From UMGS172 sp045637775 (GTDB taxonomy: Bacteria; Bacillota; Clostridia; Oscillospirales; Acutalibacteraceae), in contig JAZUAC010000027.1 of assembly GCA_045637775.1 (NCBI GenBank), positions 1 to 49,061 on the forward strand: 49,061 bases of DNA. Direction: 5' to 3'. This document shows, in pieces, positions 48,279 to 49,061 of this stretch. The notes beneath the pieces were generated by a model that worked only from the letters and a program-made list of their open reading frames with translations, was not told the origin of the DNA and ran no database searches. Each line of letters opens with the position of its first letter. The first letter of the stretch is position 1. A program made the translations under genes and the position numbers.

Positions 48279-48307
48279 ATTATACTTTAACTTTTGTGCG
48301 AAGTCAA
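48279..48307 (-). promoter_or_regulatory. Distal promoter P2 of the GH16 gene
   Basis: On the minus strand TTGACT (48302-48307), 17 bases, TATAAT (48279-48284), 79 bases upstream of P1 with the same -35 and -10 hexamers. Confidence 0.65.
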
Positions 48308-48430
48308 CTTAAAAAGGGACACGATTGTAGAACCATGTCCTCTAAAAATTATTTGTTCAGTACCATTTATTGCATTTAAGTCATATTTTTCAAAGAAACA
48401 ACATGAATAACCCCTGCAGAGTATAATTAA

Positions 48431-48473
48431 AACCACCGGTAGAACCGGGGGTTATTTCCACACCTAAAGGCAC
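48431..48473. repeat. Hairpin + CCACACCTAAAGGCAC repeat, copy 2
   Basis: AACCACCGGT pairs with ACCGGGGGTT (one mismatch) around AGA, followed after four bases by the same 16-mer as at 19021-19036. As in copy 1 it borders a transcription terminator. The stretch 48308-48430 holds nothing else firm; a weak GGGACA/TGTCC pair lies at 48316-48340. Confidence 0.6.
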
Positions 48474-48481
48474 CAATAAAA

Positions 48482-48509
48482 AAGCCTTCGGAAATAAATC
48501 CGAAGGCTT
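48482..48509 (-). terminator. Terminator downstream of the PEP carboxykinase gene
   Basis: An 11-bp stem (AAGCCTTCGGA with TCCGAAGGCTT), then TTTTTATTGG on the minus strand, 20 bases after the stop codon. Confidence 0.9.
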
Positions 48510-48528
48510 AAATTATGCGATATTGCTA

Positions 48529-49061
48529 TTAGTTGATAGCTGCCTTGAGTGCGTCAAGCTGCTTTCTGAGCTCTGCGGGAAGCTTGTCGCCAAACTTCTT
48601 GTAGTGCTCTTCAATCTCTGCACACTCTTTTGCCCACATATCCTTATCAACGGTAAGGATGCTCTTGAGGGTATCCATATCCATGTCAAGGTCAGTAAGG
48701 TCGATATCTTCGGGCTTGGGAACGTAACCGATAGCAGTTTCGGTAGCGTCTGCCTTGCCTTCGCAACGGTCGATAATCCAGTTAAGGACTCTCATGTTGT
48801 CGCCGAATCCGGGCCAGATGAAGTTGCCTTCATCATCGGTGCGGAACCAGTTAACATTGAAGATCTTGGGAGCCTTGTCGCCAAGCTTTTCGCCCATTTC
48901 GAGCCAATGCTTGAAGTAGTCACCCATATGATAGCCGCAGAAAGGAAGCATAGCCATAGGATCGCGACGAACCACGCCGACAGCACCTGCAGCAGCAGCG
49001 GTGGTTTCAGAAGCCATAGCAGAGCCTACGAATACACCGTTAACCCAATCCTTGGATTGAT
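48529..49061 (-). CDS. pckG: Phosphoenolpyruvate carboxykinase, GTP-type (3' part; start outside window)
   Basis: The last 176 or so residues of a GTP-dependent PEPCK are visible and run off the window edge. DWVNGVFVGSAMASETTAAAAG, RRDPMAMLPFCGYHMGDYF, KIFNVNWFRTDDEGNFIWPG and MRVLNWIIDRCEG are the signature C-terminal stretches of the GTP class, with the guanine-binding aromatic region intact. It interconverts oxaloacetate and PEP; in anaerobic gut bacteria it often fixes CO2 towards succinate. The upstream part and promoter are not in view. Confidence 0.95.
   Translation of the reverse strand, partial: QSKDWVNGVFVGSAMASETTAAAAGAVGVVRRDPMAMLPFCGYHMGDYFKHWLEMGEKLGDKAPKIFNVNWFRTDDEGNFIWPGFGDNMRVLNWIIDRCEGKADATETAIGYVPKPEDIDLTDLDMDMDTLKSILTVDKDMWAKECAEIEEHYKKFGDKLPAELRKQLDALKAAIN

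Noticed and set aside
48315..48342. Short GGGACA/TGTCC pair as a third family C repeat
   Set aside because: Only about five bases pair and the core GAGACAAGG is absent, so the similarity is too weak to claim.

Overview
The window is a 49 kb stretch of a Gram-positive, low-to-mid GC Firmicute chromosome, most likely a gut-type member of class Clostridia near Oscillospiraceae/Ruminococcaceae. The evidence is strong purine-rich ribosome binding sites, sigma-A promoters of the TTGACA-17-TATAAT type, an LtaS-like lipoteichoic acid synthase, ECF-type vitamin uptake, Ser-rich lipoproteins, a GTP-type PEP carboxykinase and short palindromic intergenic repeats common in that group. No rRNA, tRNA, CRISPR array, integrase or transposase gene was found.

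Layout. 1-5602: yebC, then a four-gene sugar operon (GH172, a five-bladed propeller glycosidase, a right-handed beta-helix protein, an FGGY kinase) divergent from an AraC regulator. 6475-8988: ruvX, a small C39-like protein, tadA and a CPBP protease. 9235-11631: glycogen phosphorylase. 11696-15063: a compact operon of seven mostly unknown small genes (Mor-like HTH, two CxxC/HSW zinc ribbons, a SHOCT membrane protein, two tandem paralogous lipoproteins). 15250-17579: XRE regulator plus transmembrane Ser/Thr kinase. 17746-22220: flavin-reductase-like protein, amidase, SpoIIQ-like M23 peptidase, a candidate small RNA and an LtaS-type synthase. 22278-29233: an ABC exporter operon of Gld type with a tandemly duplicated GldG-like subunit and a DUF4340 protein. 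29471-33129: CNNM/CorC protein and a GH36 alpha-galactosidase. 33336-38520: arginine operon argC-argJ-argB-argD-argF. 38979-42352: a membrane protein, a zinc phospholipase C-like protein, a KdgK-type kinase and a YugP-type metallopeptidase. 42473-43986: two small membrane proteins, the second between related inverted repeats. 44071-46310: a cobalamin-riboswitch operon (DUF4430 lipoprotein, ECF S component, cysteine synthase). 46396-48174: GH16 lipoprotein. 48529-end: 3' part of GTP-dependent PEP carboxykinase.

How it works together. Much of the region concerns carbohydrate use (GH172, GH-J, GH36, GH16, glycogen phosphorylase, KdgK, FGGY kinase) and cell envelope (LtaS, amidase, M23 peptidase, kinase with external sensor). 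The most promising leads are the B12-riboswitch operon pairing a transcobalamin-like lipoprotein with an ECF S component, the sugar operon whose enzyme folds match difructose-anhydride/fructan or D-arabinan breakdown, the seven-gene small-protein operon, and a two-hairpin RNA with an anti-Shine-Dalgarno-like linker. Family calls rest on motifs read by eye; no database search was run.
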